This document shows, one piece after another, positions 1-6,929 of a stretch of DNA of 34,101 nt. The notes under the pieces are model-generated. The model was given only the letters and a program-made list of their open reading frames with translations, did no database searches and was not told where the DNA came from. The stretch comes from an uncultured Pelagibacteraceae bacterium (lineage in GTDB: Bacteria > Pseudomonadota > Alphaproteobacteria > Pelagibacterales > Pelagibacteraceae), in contig CACBWE010000010.1 in the NCBI GenBank assembly GCA_902542855.1, positions 1 through 34,101 of the forward strand. Reading direction: 5' to 3'. Position 1 is the first letter of the stretch. Every line of letters starts with the position of its first letter. A program made the position numbers and the translations under genes.

Positions 1-2
1 TT

Positions 3-263
3 GTTAACGACTTAACTTATTTTGAAAAAAAAAATAAAATAAAAATAGGTATTATTAGTGACAATTCTTTAATCATACCCGAGTATATTATAGACATTCA
101 AAATAAATCAAAAAAAACTATTGAGCTAATAGAATATTACGAAAAATTAAAAAATTTAGAAATACAAAATAAAGAAGATAAATTTTTAGAAAAAAAAGAA
201 AATAAAAAAATTAATAAAAAAAAATATAATAAAAAAAGGTATTATAAGAAAAAGACTAAATAA
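3..263 (+). CDS. 3' end of an unrecognised Lys-rich protein (partial)
   Basis: An open frame enters from the left window edge and runs 86 codons to a TAA at 261-263. The first ~50 residues look like an ordinary folded-protein end (mixed hydrophobic and charged, containing IGIISD and IIPEYII). The last ~30 residues are nearly all Lys, Asn, Glu, Tyr and Arg and form a basic tail ending YYKKKTK. I do not recognise the family. The basic tail would suit a nucleic-acid-binding or ribosome-associated protein, but that is only inference. It converges on thiG and the two 3' ends overlap by 8 bases. Because the genome is AT-rich and AAA is its commonest codon, part of the openness could be chance, but the first half reads like protein. 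Confidence 0.55.
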   Translation, partial: VNDLTYFEKKNKIKIGIISDNSLIIPEYIIDIQNKSKKTIELIEYYEKLKNLEIQNKEDKFLEKKENKKINKKKYNKKRYYKKKTK

Positions 264-1029
264 TTCCCTTCGATGGTGAGGATGGAATGCCCATTAAAAT
301 TTTATCTATTCTTCCAGATTTGTAAGATTGTCTTCCTGCAATAACAGCATTTTTAAAAGCTAAAGCCATTTCAAATGGCCTTTTTGCTTTTGCTATAGCA
401 GTGTTAACAAGTACTCCGTCACATCCTAATTCCATTGCAATTGTAGCGTCTGAAGCTTGACCTAAACCAGCATCAATAATCAATGGAAGTTTGGTTTGTT
501 TTCTAATTATTTGAATATTGATTTTGTTTTGTATACCTAGTCCTGATCCAATTGGTGCAGCTAGGGGCATAATAGCGTCAGCACCTGAATTTTCTAAACG
601 CTTAGCCATTAAAGGATCGTCATTGCAATAAACCATAACCTTAAACCCTTCTTTAGCGAGAACTTCTGTAGATTTTAAAGTTTCAATCATGTCGGGAAAT
701 AAATTCTTTTTATCTCCTAAAACTTCTAATTTTACTAACTTCCAACCACCTATCTCTCTTGCTAATCTCAATGTTCTCAAAGCTTCTTTTGAATTAAAAC
801 ATCCAGCAGTATTGGGTAAATATGTAATTTTTTTTGGATCAATGTAATCCATAAGCAAAGGCTTATTTTTATCTGAAATATTAACCCTTCTTACAGCAAC
901 TGTTACTATTTCAGCTCCTGAGAGTTTAATTGCTTTTGCGCACTCAGACATACTTTTATATTTTCCAGTTCCAACAATTAATCTGGAATTAAATTTTTTA
1001 TTCGCAATAATTAAACTATCTTTTTTCAA
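256..1029 (-). CDS. thiG: Thiazole synthase ThiG
   Basis: ThiG forms the thiazole phosphate moiety of thiamine from deoxyxylulose phosphate, dehydroglycine or iminoglycine, and sulfur carried by ThiS thiocarboxylate, in the cytoplasm. Visible family signatures are LIVGTGKY near the N-terminus, the KLEVLGD segment with the Lys expected to form the Schiff base (about residue 100), and the phosphate-binding PLAAPIGSGLG and DAGLG segments. I choose the TTG at 1029, giving 257 residues, close to the usual ~256. A GGAGG motif at 1042-1038 sits 8 bases upstream of it. A longer reading from TTG at 1044 adds five residues but has no visible ribosome site. It lies directly behind thiS in a two-gene operon. 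No thiO, thiH or thiC is seen here; cultured SAR11 strains are known to lack thiC. Confidence 0.95.
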   Translation of the reverse strand: MKKDSLIIANKKFNSRLIVGTGKYKSMSECAKAIKLSGAEIVTVAVRRVNISDKNKPLLMDYIDPKKITYLPNTAGCFNSKEALRTLRLAREIGGWKLVKLEVLGDKKNLFPDMIETLKSTEVLAKEGFKVMVYCNDDPLMAKRLENSGADAIMPLAAPIGSGLGIQNKINIQIIRKQTKLPLIIDAGLGQASDATIAMELGCDGVLVNTAIAKAKRPFEMALAFKNAVIAGRQSYKSGRIDKILMGIPSSPSKGII

Positions 1030-1030
1030 A

Positions 1031-1249
1031 TTAACCGCCTCCAATAAAATGAACTATTTCAATTTTATCATTTTTATTTAATTTTATTTTATTAATTTTT
1101 TTTTTATCTATTATTTCTTCATTAAGCTCAATAGCTACTTTATTTAAAGGAAATTTAAGATTTTTTAACACCACAGAAAGGGTAGAATCTTGATTTATAG
1201 ATTTGATTTTGCCATTTATTTTAATTTTTATTTTTTTTATTTTTTTCAT
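1031..1249 (-). CDS. thiS: Sulfur-carrier protein ThiS
   Basis: A 72-residue ubiquitin-fold sulfur carrier. The C-terminus ends HFIGGG, matching the Gly-Gly tail that is adenylated and thiocarboxylated and then donates sulfur to ThiG; Bacillus ThiS ends almost identically (HFVGGG). The segment KIKINGK starts the first beta strand, and NDKIEIVHF is the usual last strand before the tail. The frame extends 33 codons further upstream, but that part runs antisense through the start of aroQ and reads like non-coding sequence, so the ATG at 1249 is taken. Its start is only 16 bases from the divergent aroQ start, leaving no room for a separate leader or riboswitch. Confidence 0.9.
   Translation of the reverse strand: MKKIKKIKIKINGKIKSINQDSTLSVVLKNLKFPLNKVAIELNEEIIDKKKINKIKLNKNDKIEIVHFIGGG
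1038..1042 (-). promoter_or_regulatory. Shine-Dalgarno of thiG inside the last codons of thiS
   Basis: On the minus strand GGAGG spans the Gly codons that close thiS (GGA GGC GGT TAA) and lies 8 bases before a TTG at 1029. The strong match and good spacing decide the thiG start. The same bases therefore encode the essential ThiS C-terminal glycines and serve as the thiG ribosome-binding site. Confidence 0.65.
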
Positions 1250-1265
1250 CGTATATAAGTGCTGA

Positions 1266-1715
1266 ATGAATAATAAAATAATTATTATTAACGGTCCAAA
1301 TCTTAATCTATTAGGAGAAAGAGAACAATCACAATATGGATCAACCACGTTTGACCAACTTAAAGAAAACTGTTCTAAAAAAGGACAAGAAATCGGTCTT
1401 GATATTGAATTTGCTCAATCTAATGTCGAAGGAGAGCTTGTAAATATAATTCAAGATGCTAGGAAAAAATTTGATGGCATGATTATAAATGCTGCAGCAT
1501 TTACTCATACCTCAGTGGCCATAAGAGATGCTCTAGATTTATTCAAAAAACCAATTATAGAGATACATTTATCTAATATTTATAAAAGAGAGGAATTTAG
1601 ACATAAATCACTTATAAGTGGTGTCGTAAGTGGAGGTATTTTTGGATTAGGTGCCGAAGGATATATTTTGGCCATAATTTCATTACAAAAGACTTTGCAA
1701 AATGAAAATAGATAA
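1266..1715 (+). CDS. aroQ: Type II 3-dehydroquinate dehydratase AroQ
   Basis: Catalyses dehydration of 3-dehydroquinate to 3-dehydroshikimate, step three of the shikimate pathway. At 149 residues it fits the small dodecameric type II enzymes. Visible signatures are INGPNLNLLG (residues 8-17), the catalytic Tyr24 in QYGS, NAAAFTHTS (75-83), EIHLSN with catalytic His101, and EEFRHKS with Arg112. The gene begins only 16 bases from divergent thiS, and its stop overlaps the start of accB by 14 bases, so it heads an aroQ-accB-accC operon. This gene order is common in Gram-negative bacteria. A TATAAG hexamer six bases before the ATG may be a -10 box giving a leaderless message. Confidence 0.96.
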   Translation: MNNKIIIINGPNLNLLGEREQSQYGSTTFDQLKENCSKKGQEIGLDIEFAQSNVEGELVNIIQDARKKFDGMIINAAAFTHTSVAIRDALDLFKKPIIEIHLSNIYKREEFRHKSLISGVVSGGIFGLGAEGYILAIISLQKTLQNENR

Positions 1716-2136
1716 AAAAATAATTCAAGAATTAAGTGATTATTTAAAAGAATTTAATCTTACTGAAATAGAGATAACAGAAAAAGATACTAAAATAAAA
1801 GTATCAAAAAATAATGTTTCCATTAGTAATCAGCCACCAGTAATTTCGCCCTCATTATCTGGATCAAGTTCTGTATCTGCTCAAACCCAAAAAGCTAAAA
1901 CAGGTAATGAAATTACTTCACCTATAATTGGAACGGCATATCATGCTCCAGAACCTGGTGCCAAAAAATTTGTTGAGGTTGGAAAAAAAATAAAAAAAGG
2001 CGATACAATAATGATTGTTGAAGCAATGAAAACAATGAATCATGTTCCTTCAACAGCAGATGGTGTGGTAAAAGAAATTTGTGTTGAAGACGGCCAACCT
2101 GTGGAATTTGGTCAAACTATTATTATCCTAGAATAA
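1702..2136 (+). CDS. accB: Biotin carboxyl carrier protein of acetyl-CoA carboxylase
   Basis: Carries biotin between the carboxylase (AccC) and the carboxyltransferase (AccAD) to make malonyl-CoA, the first committed step of fatty acid synthesis. The 144-residue protein has an N-terminal helical region (1-35), a Ser/Pro/Gln-rich flexible linker (about 40-68) and the biotinyl domain (about 70-144). The biotinylation motif is EAMKTMN with Lys110. The usual Met after the modified Lys is Thr followed by Met here (KTM), a form frequent in alphaproteobacteria. It overlaps aroQ by 14 bases and is three bases upstream of accC, so the three genes are probably co-translated. Confidence 0.97.
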   Translation: MKIDKKIIQELSDYLKEFNLTEIEITEKDTKIKVSKNNVSISNQPPVISPSLSGSSSVSAQTQKAKTGNEITSPIIGTAYHAPEPGAKKFVEVGKKIKKGDTIMIVEAMKTMNHVPSTADGVVKEICVEDGQPVEFGQTIIILE

Positions 2137-2139
2137 ATC

Positions 2140-3477
2140 ATGTTTAAAAAAATTTTAATTGCAAACCGTGGGGAAATTGCGGTTAGAATTATTAGAGCAT
2201 GTAAAGAATGGGGTATTTCTACCGTAGCTGTTCATTCAGATGTGGATAGAGAAAGTATGCATGTAAGAATGGCTGATGAAAGCGTATGTATTGGTTCTCA
2301 TCAACCGGCAAATAGTTATTTAAATATTCCAGCATTAATGTCAGCAATTGAACTTACAAATGCTGATGCTGTGCATCCTGGCTATGGTTTTCTTTCTGAA
2401 AATGCGAATTTTGCAAGAATTTTAGAAGAAAACAAAATTAATTTTATTGGAGCCTCATCAAAACATATTGAAATGATGGGAGATAAAATCCAAGCAAAAA
2501 GAATAGCTAAAGAAAATGGATTGCCTGTTATTGAAGGATCTGAGGGAGGTGTAAAAAATGTTTCTGATGCAAAAGAACTTTGTAAAAAAATTGGTTTTCC
2601 TGTCTTAATCAAAGCCTCAGGTGGAGGAGGAGGAAAAGGTATGAAAATAGTTTATAAAGAAGAAGAATTTGAAACGTTGTTTTCAACTGCAAAATCAGAA
2701 GCACAAAAATACTTTGGTAATAATGAAGTTTATATTGAAAAATTTTTTCAAAATCCAAGACATATTGAGGTTCAAATATTAGCTGGAAAAAATAGAACAG
2801 TTCATCTACATGAGCGAGATTGTTCAGTTCAAAGAAGGCATCAAAAGCTGATAGAGGAAACACCAAGCCCAGTTTTAAATGATGAAATAAGAAAAGATTT
2901 ATTTGCAAGAACAGTAAAAATGGTAGCTAATATTGCTTATATGGGAGCTGGGACCGTTGAGTTTATATATGAAGATGGGAAATTTTATTTTCTTGAAATG
3001 AATACAAGGGTTCAAGTTGAACATCCTGTAACAGAAATGGTTACAGGTATTGATATTATTAAAGAGCAAATTTGGATTGCTTTTTCAGGAGAAACAGCTT
3101 TGAAACAAAGTGATATAAATCCTAGAGGGCATGCAATTGAATGCAGAATTAATGCTGAGGATGCTAGCAAAAACTTTCAGCCTTCACCTGGAGTGATTAC
3201 TATGTGTCATCAGCCATCTGGTTTCAGAACTAGAGTAGATGGCGCAATATTCCAAGGATATAAAGTAACGCCTTATTACGACAGTATGGTTTGTAAGTTA
3301 ATTTGTCATGGAAGAAACAGAACAGAGGCAATTCAAAGAATGAATAGATCTTTAGATGAATTTGTTATTGAAGGAATAACTACAACAATTCCTCTACATA
3401 AAAAATTACTAAACCACAAGAAATTTATGAATTCAAATTTTAACGTTAGTTGGTTAGATAAAGATTCATTTTTTTAA
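2140..3477 (+). CDS. accC: Biotin carboxylase subunit of acetyl-CoA carboxylase
   Basis: ATP- and bicarbonate-dependent carboxylation of biotin on AccB. At 445 residues it has the normal length. It begins with the biotin-carboxylase N domain (KILIANRGEIAVRIIRA), followed by HPGYGFLSEN, the ATP-grasp glycine loop KASGGGGGKGM, and the catalytic segment EMNTRVQVEHPVTEMVTG with the metal-binding Glu/Asn and the conserved Arg. The C-terminal domain follows with AIECRINAED. It closes the aroQ-accB-accC operon. Its stop overlaps the stop of the convergent DUF2155 gene by two bases, leaving no intergenic terminator. Confidence 0.98.
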   Translation: MFKKILIANRGEIAVRIIRACKEWGISTVAVHSDVDRESMHVRMADESVCIGSHQPANSYLNIPALMSAIELTNADAVHPGYGFLSENANFARILEENKINFIGASSKHIEMMGDKIQAKRIAKENGLPVIEGSEGGVKNVSDAKELCKKIGFPVLIKASGGGGGKGMKIVYKEEEFETLFSTAKSEAQKYFGNNEVYIEKFFQNPRHIEVQILAGKNRTVHLHERDCSVQRRHQKLIEETPSPVLNDEIRKDLFARTVKMVANIAYMGAGTVEFIYEDGKFYFLEMNTRVQVEHPVTEMVTGIDIIKEQIWIAFSGETALKQSDINPRGHAIECRINAEDASKNFQPSPGVITMCHQPSGFRTRVDGAIFQGYKVTPYYDSMVCKLICHGRNRTEAIQRMNRSLDEFVIEGITTTIPLHKKLLNHKKFMNSNFNVSWLDKDSFF

Positions 3478-3881
3478 TAACAGTTTACAAGCCAAACATC
3501 ATAGACAGGATGATCAAAAGGAGCAATCGATGGACTTGATGAAAACATCCAACCATTAAAAACAAAAACTTCATCATTATTTTTATTAGTCAAATCTCGA
3601 ACTTGTATATAAGCAGTTATTTCTGGATTATCGTCAAATTCTGAATTTTTACATTTCAGACTTTTAATTGATAAATCTTTGAACTTTATTAATTCTCCAT
3701 TTTTAATTTTAAGTAAAATGTTTTTAGAACTTATTTTATCCAAAATTTTTATATCAGTATATGTTCCCTCTAAATTACTTTTTGCGGTTGAGTTTAAAAC
3801 TAAACAAAAATAAAATAGAAAAACTAAATAGATTAATTTAATATTATTCTTTCCAACTTGAGTATTTCTTTTTAATACCAT
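3474..3881 (-). CDS. DUF2155 domain protein, probably exported
   Basis: A 135-residue protein with a hydrophobic segment at about 14-32 (IKLIYLVFLFYFCLVLNSTAKS) that looks like a signal peptide, followed by a domain ending in FNGWMFSSSPSIAPFDHPVYDVWLVNC. That ending is the hallmark of the alphaproteobacterial DUF2155 family. Two Cys (77 and 134) could form a disulfide in the periplasm. Function is unknown. The only in-frame ATG, at 3881, lies inside the 3' end of the NDUFA12 gene (38-base overlap), so the two are translationally linked. DUF2155 and NDUFA12 are neighbours in many alphaproteobacteria, which supports both calls. Confidence 0.85.
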   Translation of the reverse strand: MVLKRNTQVGKNNIKLIYLVFLFYFCLVLNSTAKSNLEGTYTDIKILDKISSKNILLKIKNGELIKFKDLSIKSLKCKNSEFDDNPEITAYIQVRDLTNKNNDEVFVFNGWMFSSSPSIAPFDHPVYDVWLVNCY

Positions 3882-4203
3882 CTTGATTTTTATTTGGATA
3901 ATATGCTGCGTCTGTCCCAGTTAAATTTTCTTTATGGGGTTTTTGCCACTCATATTTTTCTAAAGTATGTTTTTTCTCAATTTTATTTGGTGTAAAATGT
4001 ATCCAAGAATACCATTCAACAGGAATTTTTGATGCGTCAATTGTGTTTGAATAGATAACCCATCTTTTTCCGTTTTTACTCTCATAGTATTTATTACCTA
4101 GCTCATCAGTGCCAACTAGTTTTCCAAAAAAAATAGTTTTTAGTCTTGTTCCAAAAGTATCTTGATTCCACCATGTGAAAATTTTTTTTAAAAGTGTCAA
4201 CAT
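3844..4203 (-). CDS. NDUFA12-family (B17.2) complex I accessory subunit
   Basis: A 119-residue protein of the NDUFA12/B17.2 family, a supernumerary subunit of respiratory NADH:ubiquinone oxidoreductase shared by alphaproteobacteria and mitochondria. Visible signatures are FTWWNQDTFGTR (9-20), GTDELGNKYYES (31-42), GKRWVIYSN (45-53), PVEWYSWIH (61-69) and WQKPHKENLTGT (86-97). No membrane segment is visible, consistent with a peripheral matrix or cytoplasmic-side subunit. It is first in a two-gene operon with DUF2155 and faces the NrdJ-like gene across a 115-base divergent gap. The main complex I genes are not in this window. Its presence is good evidence for an alphaproteobacterial host. Confidence 0.92.
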   Translation of the reverse strand: MLTLLKKIFTWWNQDTFGTRLKTIFFGKLVGTDELGNKYYESKNGKRWVIYSNTIDASKIPVEWYSWIHFTPNKIEKKHTLEKYEWQKPHKENLTGTDAAYYPNKNQDGIKKKYSSWKE

Positions 4204-4246
4204 AATAATTTTTTTATTTATTCAATTAAAAATTGTAAAATTTAAA

Positions 4247-4275
4247 TTAGACTAAAATATGAATATGTATATAAA
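4247..4275 (+). promoter_or_regulatory. Candidate promoter for the NrdJ-like gene
   Basis: In the divergent gap 4204-4318, TTAGAC (4247-4252) and TATAAA (4270-4275) are 17 bases apart, an acceptable sigma70 spacing, placing transcription start near 4282. A GAGGT at 4311-4315 lies three bases before the ATG at 4319, a close spacing. In DNA this AT-rich such matches are frequent by chance. Confidence 0.3.
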
Positions 4276-4318
4276 TTAATTGATTCATTATTCAAATTAA
4301 AATTTAAATTGAGGTCAA

Positions 4319-5143
4319 ATGGCAAAGTATTTAGTTGAAACTTATTATACCTGTACCTTTAAAGTAAATCATTATTTAGATGATATTAATGAGGCAGAGT
4401 TAAAAAATTTAGAAAAAAGAGATGATGGTAAATTTGAGGTTTTAGACGTCAAACTTGATAACAGAAAAACAAAAAGTCTAGACCCTAAAAACAATAAAGT
4501 CTTTGAAAACAATAAAGTTGAAGTAGTTACCGAAACAGATAAAAAAAGCCCAATAAGTAAAGAAAGCATAATATCTAATATAAACACAGCTAACGATAAG
4601 TCAGGTAAAAGATTTAGCATGCCTGACAGAAGAAAAGGATATATTCAAAAAGCTACTATTGGTGACCACAAAGTTTACCTACATACGGGAGAATATGAAG
4701 ACGGAAAAATTGGAGAAATATTTATTGATACTAGTAAAGAGGGTGAGCTTGTAAAAGCTTTAATGAATAATTTTGCAATTGCTGTTTCTCTAGGCCTTCA
4801 ATATGGTGTTCCGTTAGATGAGTTTATAAGTGCATTTGTAGGTACAAAATTTGAACCATCTGGCAAAGTCCATGGTAATGACAGAATTTTAAGCGCTACA
4901 TCAATTTTAGATTATATTTTCAGAGAGCTGGCAATTTCATATCAAAATAGAGAGGATCTAGCCCATACTCCAGCTATTGGAGGAAATGATGCAATCAATG
5001 CAGAAGATCAAAGCTCTGAAGATCAAAATCAGTTATTGAAAATTGTAAAAGATATTACTAGTAAAGGTTTCGTTAGAAATAATTATAAAAAAAATTTAGT
5101 TGATCTTTCAGATGTAAAAATAAGTTTGAAAGGTAAAAAATAA
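4319..5143 (+). CDS. Stand-alone protein related to the C-terminal region of B12-dependent ribonucleotide reductase (NrdJ)
   Basis: A 274-residue protein. Residues ~101-218 ([71 protein letters not shown]) closely match what I know as the region after the catalytic barrel of long alphaproteobacterial NrdJ. The catalytic ten-stranded barrel, its active-site cysteines and radical site, the cobalamin-binding part and the Cys-rich C-terminal tail are all absent. Residues 1-55 ([19 protein letters not shown]) are a separate conserved-looking N-terminal part, followed by a low-complexity charged linker (55-100) and a polar tail. It therefore cannot be a ribonucleotide reductase by itself. It may be a regulatory or nucleotide-binding relic or a partner protein. 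It is monocistronic and converges on aspS. Databases may label it NrdJ, which would mislead. Confidence 0.75.
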   Translation: MAKYLVETYYTCTFKVNHYLDDINEAELKNLEKRDDGKFEVLDVKLDNRKTKSLDPKNNKVFENNKVEVVTETDKKSPISKESIISNINTANDKSGKRFSMPDRRKGYIQKATIGDHKVYLHTGEYEDGKIGEIFIDTSKEGELVKALMNNFAIAVSLGLQYGVPLDEFISAFVGTKFEPSGKVHGNDRILSATSILDYIFRELAISYQNREDLAHTPAIGGNDAINAEDQSSEDQNQLLKIVKDITSKGFVRNNYKKNLVDLSDVKISLKGKK

Positions 5144-5153
5144 GTTATTTTTT
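5135..5153. repeat. Perfect inverted repeat spanning both stop codons of convergent genes
   Basis: AAAAAATAA, a single G, then TTATTTTTT form a perfect 9+1+9 palindrome. It contains the TAA of the NrdJ-like gene (5141-5143) and, on the other strand, the TAA of aspS (5147-5145). Each strand ends in a run of six T, as in a bidirectional terminator, but the stem is pure A-T and so weak. Both proteins end Lys-Lys-stop, which alone can produce the pattern. Confidence 0.4.
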
Positions 5154-6929
5154 ATTCTTTAAAGTTAAATTTAATTCTTTCAATTGATCCGGATTTACCT
5201 CAGATGGTGCATTCATCATCAAATCTTGTGCATTTTGGTTCATTGGAAACATAGTAACTTCCCGAATATTTTTCTCATTAGCTAGCAACATTGTGATTCT
5301 ATCAATGCCAGGTGCTATTCCTCCGTGTGGTGGTGCTCCATAACTAAGTGCATTAATCATACCGCTAAATTTTTCATCTACTTGATTTTTATCATATCCT
5401 GCAATCGAGAAAAGTTTATACATAAGTTCTGGTTTATGGTTTCTAATTGCTCCTGAAGATAATTCTATGCCATTACAAACTATATCGTATTGATAAGCAA
5501 GTATATCTAACGGGTTTTCAAAATGTTTTTCACTTAAATCTCCTTGAGGCATTGAAAATGGATTGTGACTAAATTCAATCTTGTTTGTTGATTTATCTTT
5601 TTCAAACATTGGATAATCTACAATCCAGCAAAATGCGAAAACATTTTCATCAATTAAATCTAGATCTTTTGCAATTTTATCTCTTGCTAGTGCAGTAATT
5701 TTTTCTAATTCATCCTGCTTTCCACAAGCCATGAAAATACTATCCCCTATTTCACATTGTGTTTTTTTCATGATTTCAACCAATGCATCTTGGGAAAAGA
5801 ATTTTCCTATAGGGCCTTTTGCTGAAATATCTTTATCTTTTTCAAAAGTAAAATAAGCTAAACCAGAAGCACCTTCTTCTTTAGCCCATTTATCAATATT
5901 ATCAAAGAAACTTCTAGGCTTATCTTTTGTATTTTTTGTAATAATACATCTTACATTAGATCCAGATTTTACTAATTTTTTAAATATTTCAAATGAAACA
6001 TCTTCTCTTGTAAAAATTTCAGTTATATCATTTACAATGAGTGGATTTCTTAAATCTGGTTTATCAGTACCATATTTAAGCATTGTTTCCTTGTATGAAA
6101 TCTTTGGAAATTTATCAAACATCAGTTTTTTGGTAGAAAAATTTTTAAATGTATTAACCATTAACTTTTCAACAACATTAAATACATCCTCCTGTTCAAC
6201 AAATGACATTTCCAAATCTAATTGATAAAACTCCCCAGGACTTCTGTCTGCTCTTGCATCTTCATCTCTAAAACAAGGTGCAATTTGAAAATATCTATCA
6301 AAGCCTGAAACCATTATTAATTGTTTAAATTGCTGAGGAGCTTGAGGTAGTGCATAAAATTTTCCTGGATTTAAACGACTAGGTACTAAAAAGTCTCTAG
6401 CACCCTCTGGACTAGATGAGGTTAAAATTGGTGTTTGAAATTCTAAAAAACCTAATTTAGTCATTTCGTTCCTGATGTATGAAATAACCTTAGATCTTAA
6501 AATAATATTTTCATGAATTTTTTTTCTTCTTAAATCTAAGAATCTATATTTCAATCTTATTTCTTCTGAATATTCTTGATCACTAAAGATTGGCATTGGA
6601 AGCTCTTTACAAGTACCCAAAACTTCATGCTGCTCAATAACAACCTCAATTTCACCAGTGTCAATTTCGGAATTAATTGTTTCTTTGGATCTGTTAACAA
6701 CTTTTCCCTCAACTTTAATTACTGTTTCTAATTGCATTTTTTCTAAATCAGAAAAATATTTATTATCTTTATCAATTATACATTGGGTAATTCCATAATT
6801 ATCTCTCAAATCAATAAATAATAAATTCCCATGGTCTCTTTTTTTATTTATCCAGCCTGAAAGAGAAATTTTTTTATCTACATCCTCTTTTCTTAATTCA
6901 TTACACTTATGAGTCCTATATTTATTCAA
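5145..6929 (-). CDS. aspS: Aspartyl-tRNA synthetase
   Basis: Class II synthetase charging tRNA-Asp; 594 residues, normal for the bacterial type. It has an N-terminal OB-fold anticodon-binding domain (LSGWINKKRDHGNLLFIDLRD), motif 1 and the LTSSSPEGARDFLVP loop, motif 2 FRDEDARADRSPGEFYQLD, the bacterial GAD insertion domain (about 300-420), and motif 3 GIAPGIDRITMLL near the C-terminus. His33 in KKRDHGN corresponds to the residue that is His in non-discriminating AspRS (Pseudomonas type) and Leu in the E. coli type. The enzyme may therefore also charge tRNA-Asn for transamidation by GatCAB; this is inference. It lies immediately after hdaA on the same strand with no gap. Confidence 0.97.
   Translation of the reverse strand: MNKYRTHKCNELRKEDVDKKISLSGWINKKRDHGNLLFIDLRDNYGITQCIIDKDNKYFSDLEKMQLETVIKVEGKVVNRSKETINSEIDTGEIEVVIEQHEVLGTCKELPMPIFSDQEYSEEIRLKYRFLDLRRKKIHENIILRSKVISYIRNEMTKLGFLEFQTPILTSSSPEGARDFLVPSRLNPGKFYALPQAPQQFKQLIMVSGFDRYFQIAPCFRDEDARADRSPGEFYQLDLEMSFVEQEDVFNVVEKLMVNTFKNFSTKKLMFDKFPKISYKETMLKYGTDKPDLRNPLIVNDITEIFTREDVSFEIFKKLVKSGSNVRCIITKNTKDKPRSFFDNIDKWAKEEGASGLAYFTFEKDKDISAKGPIGKFFSQDALVEIMKKTQCEIGDSIFMACGKQDELEKITALARDKIAKDLDLIDENVFAFCWIVDYPMFEKDKSTNKIEFSHNPFSMPQGDLSEKHFENPLDILAYQYDIVCNGIELSSGAIRNHKPELMYKLFSIAGYDKNQVDEKFSGMINALSYGAPPHGGIAPGIDRITMLLANEKNIREVTMFPMNQNAQDLMMNAPSEVNPDQLKELNLTLKNKK

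Noticed and set aside
1250..1348. N-terminal extension of thiS (33 more codons to an upstream start)
   Set aside because: It runs antisense through the start of aroQ, reads unlike any ThiS, and would make the protein 105 residues where the family has 65-75.
2382..2908. Minus-strand open frames under accC
   Set aside because: Antisense to conserved accC motifs; hydrophobic low-complexity translations with no start signal.
4204..4318. Possible tRNA or small RNA gene in the largest intergenic gap
   Set aside because: The gap is nearly all A/T, with no cloverleaf, T-loop motif or stable hairpin; it is explained by two divergent gene starts.
4319..5143. Functional B12-dependent ribonucleotide reductase
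   Set aside because: Only the region after the catalytic barrel is represented; the barrel, active-site cysteines and cobalamin-binding part are absent.
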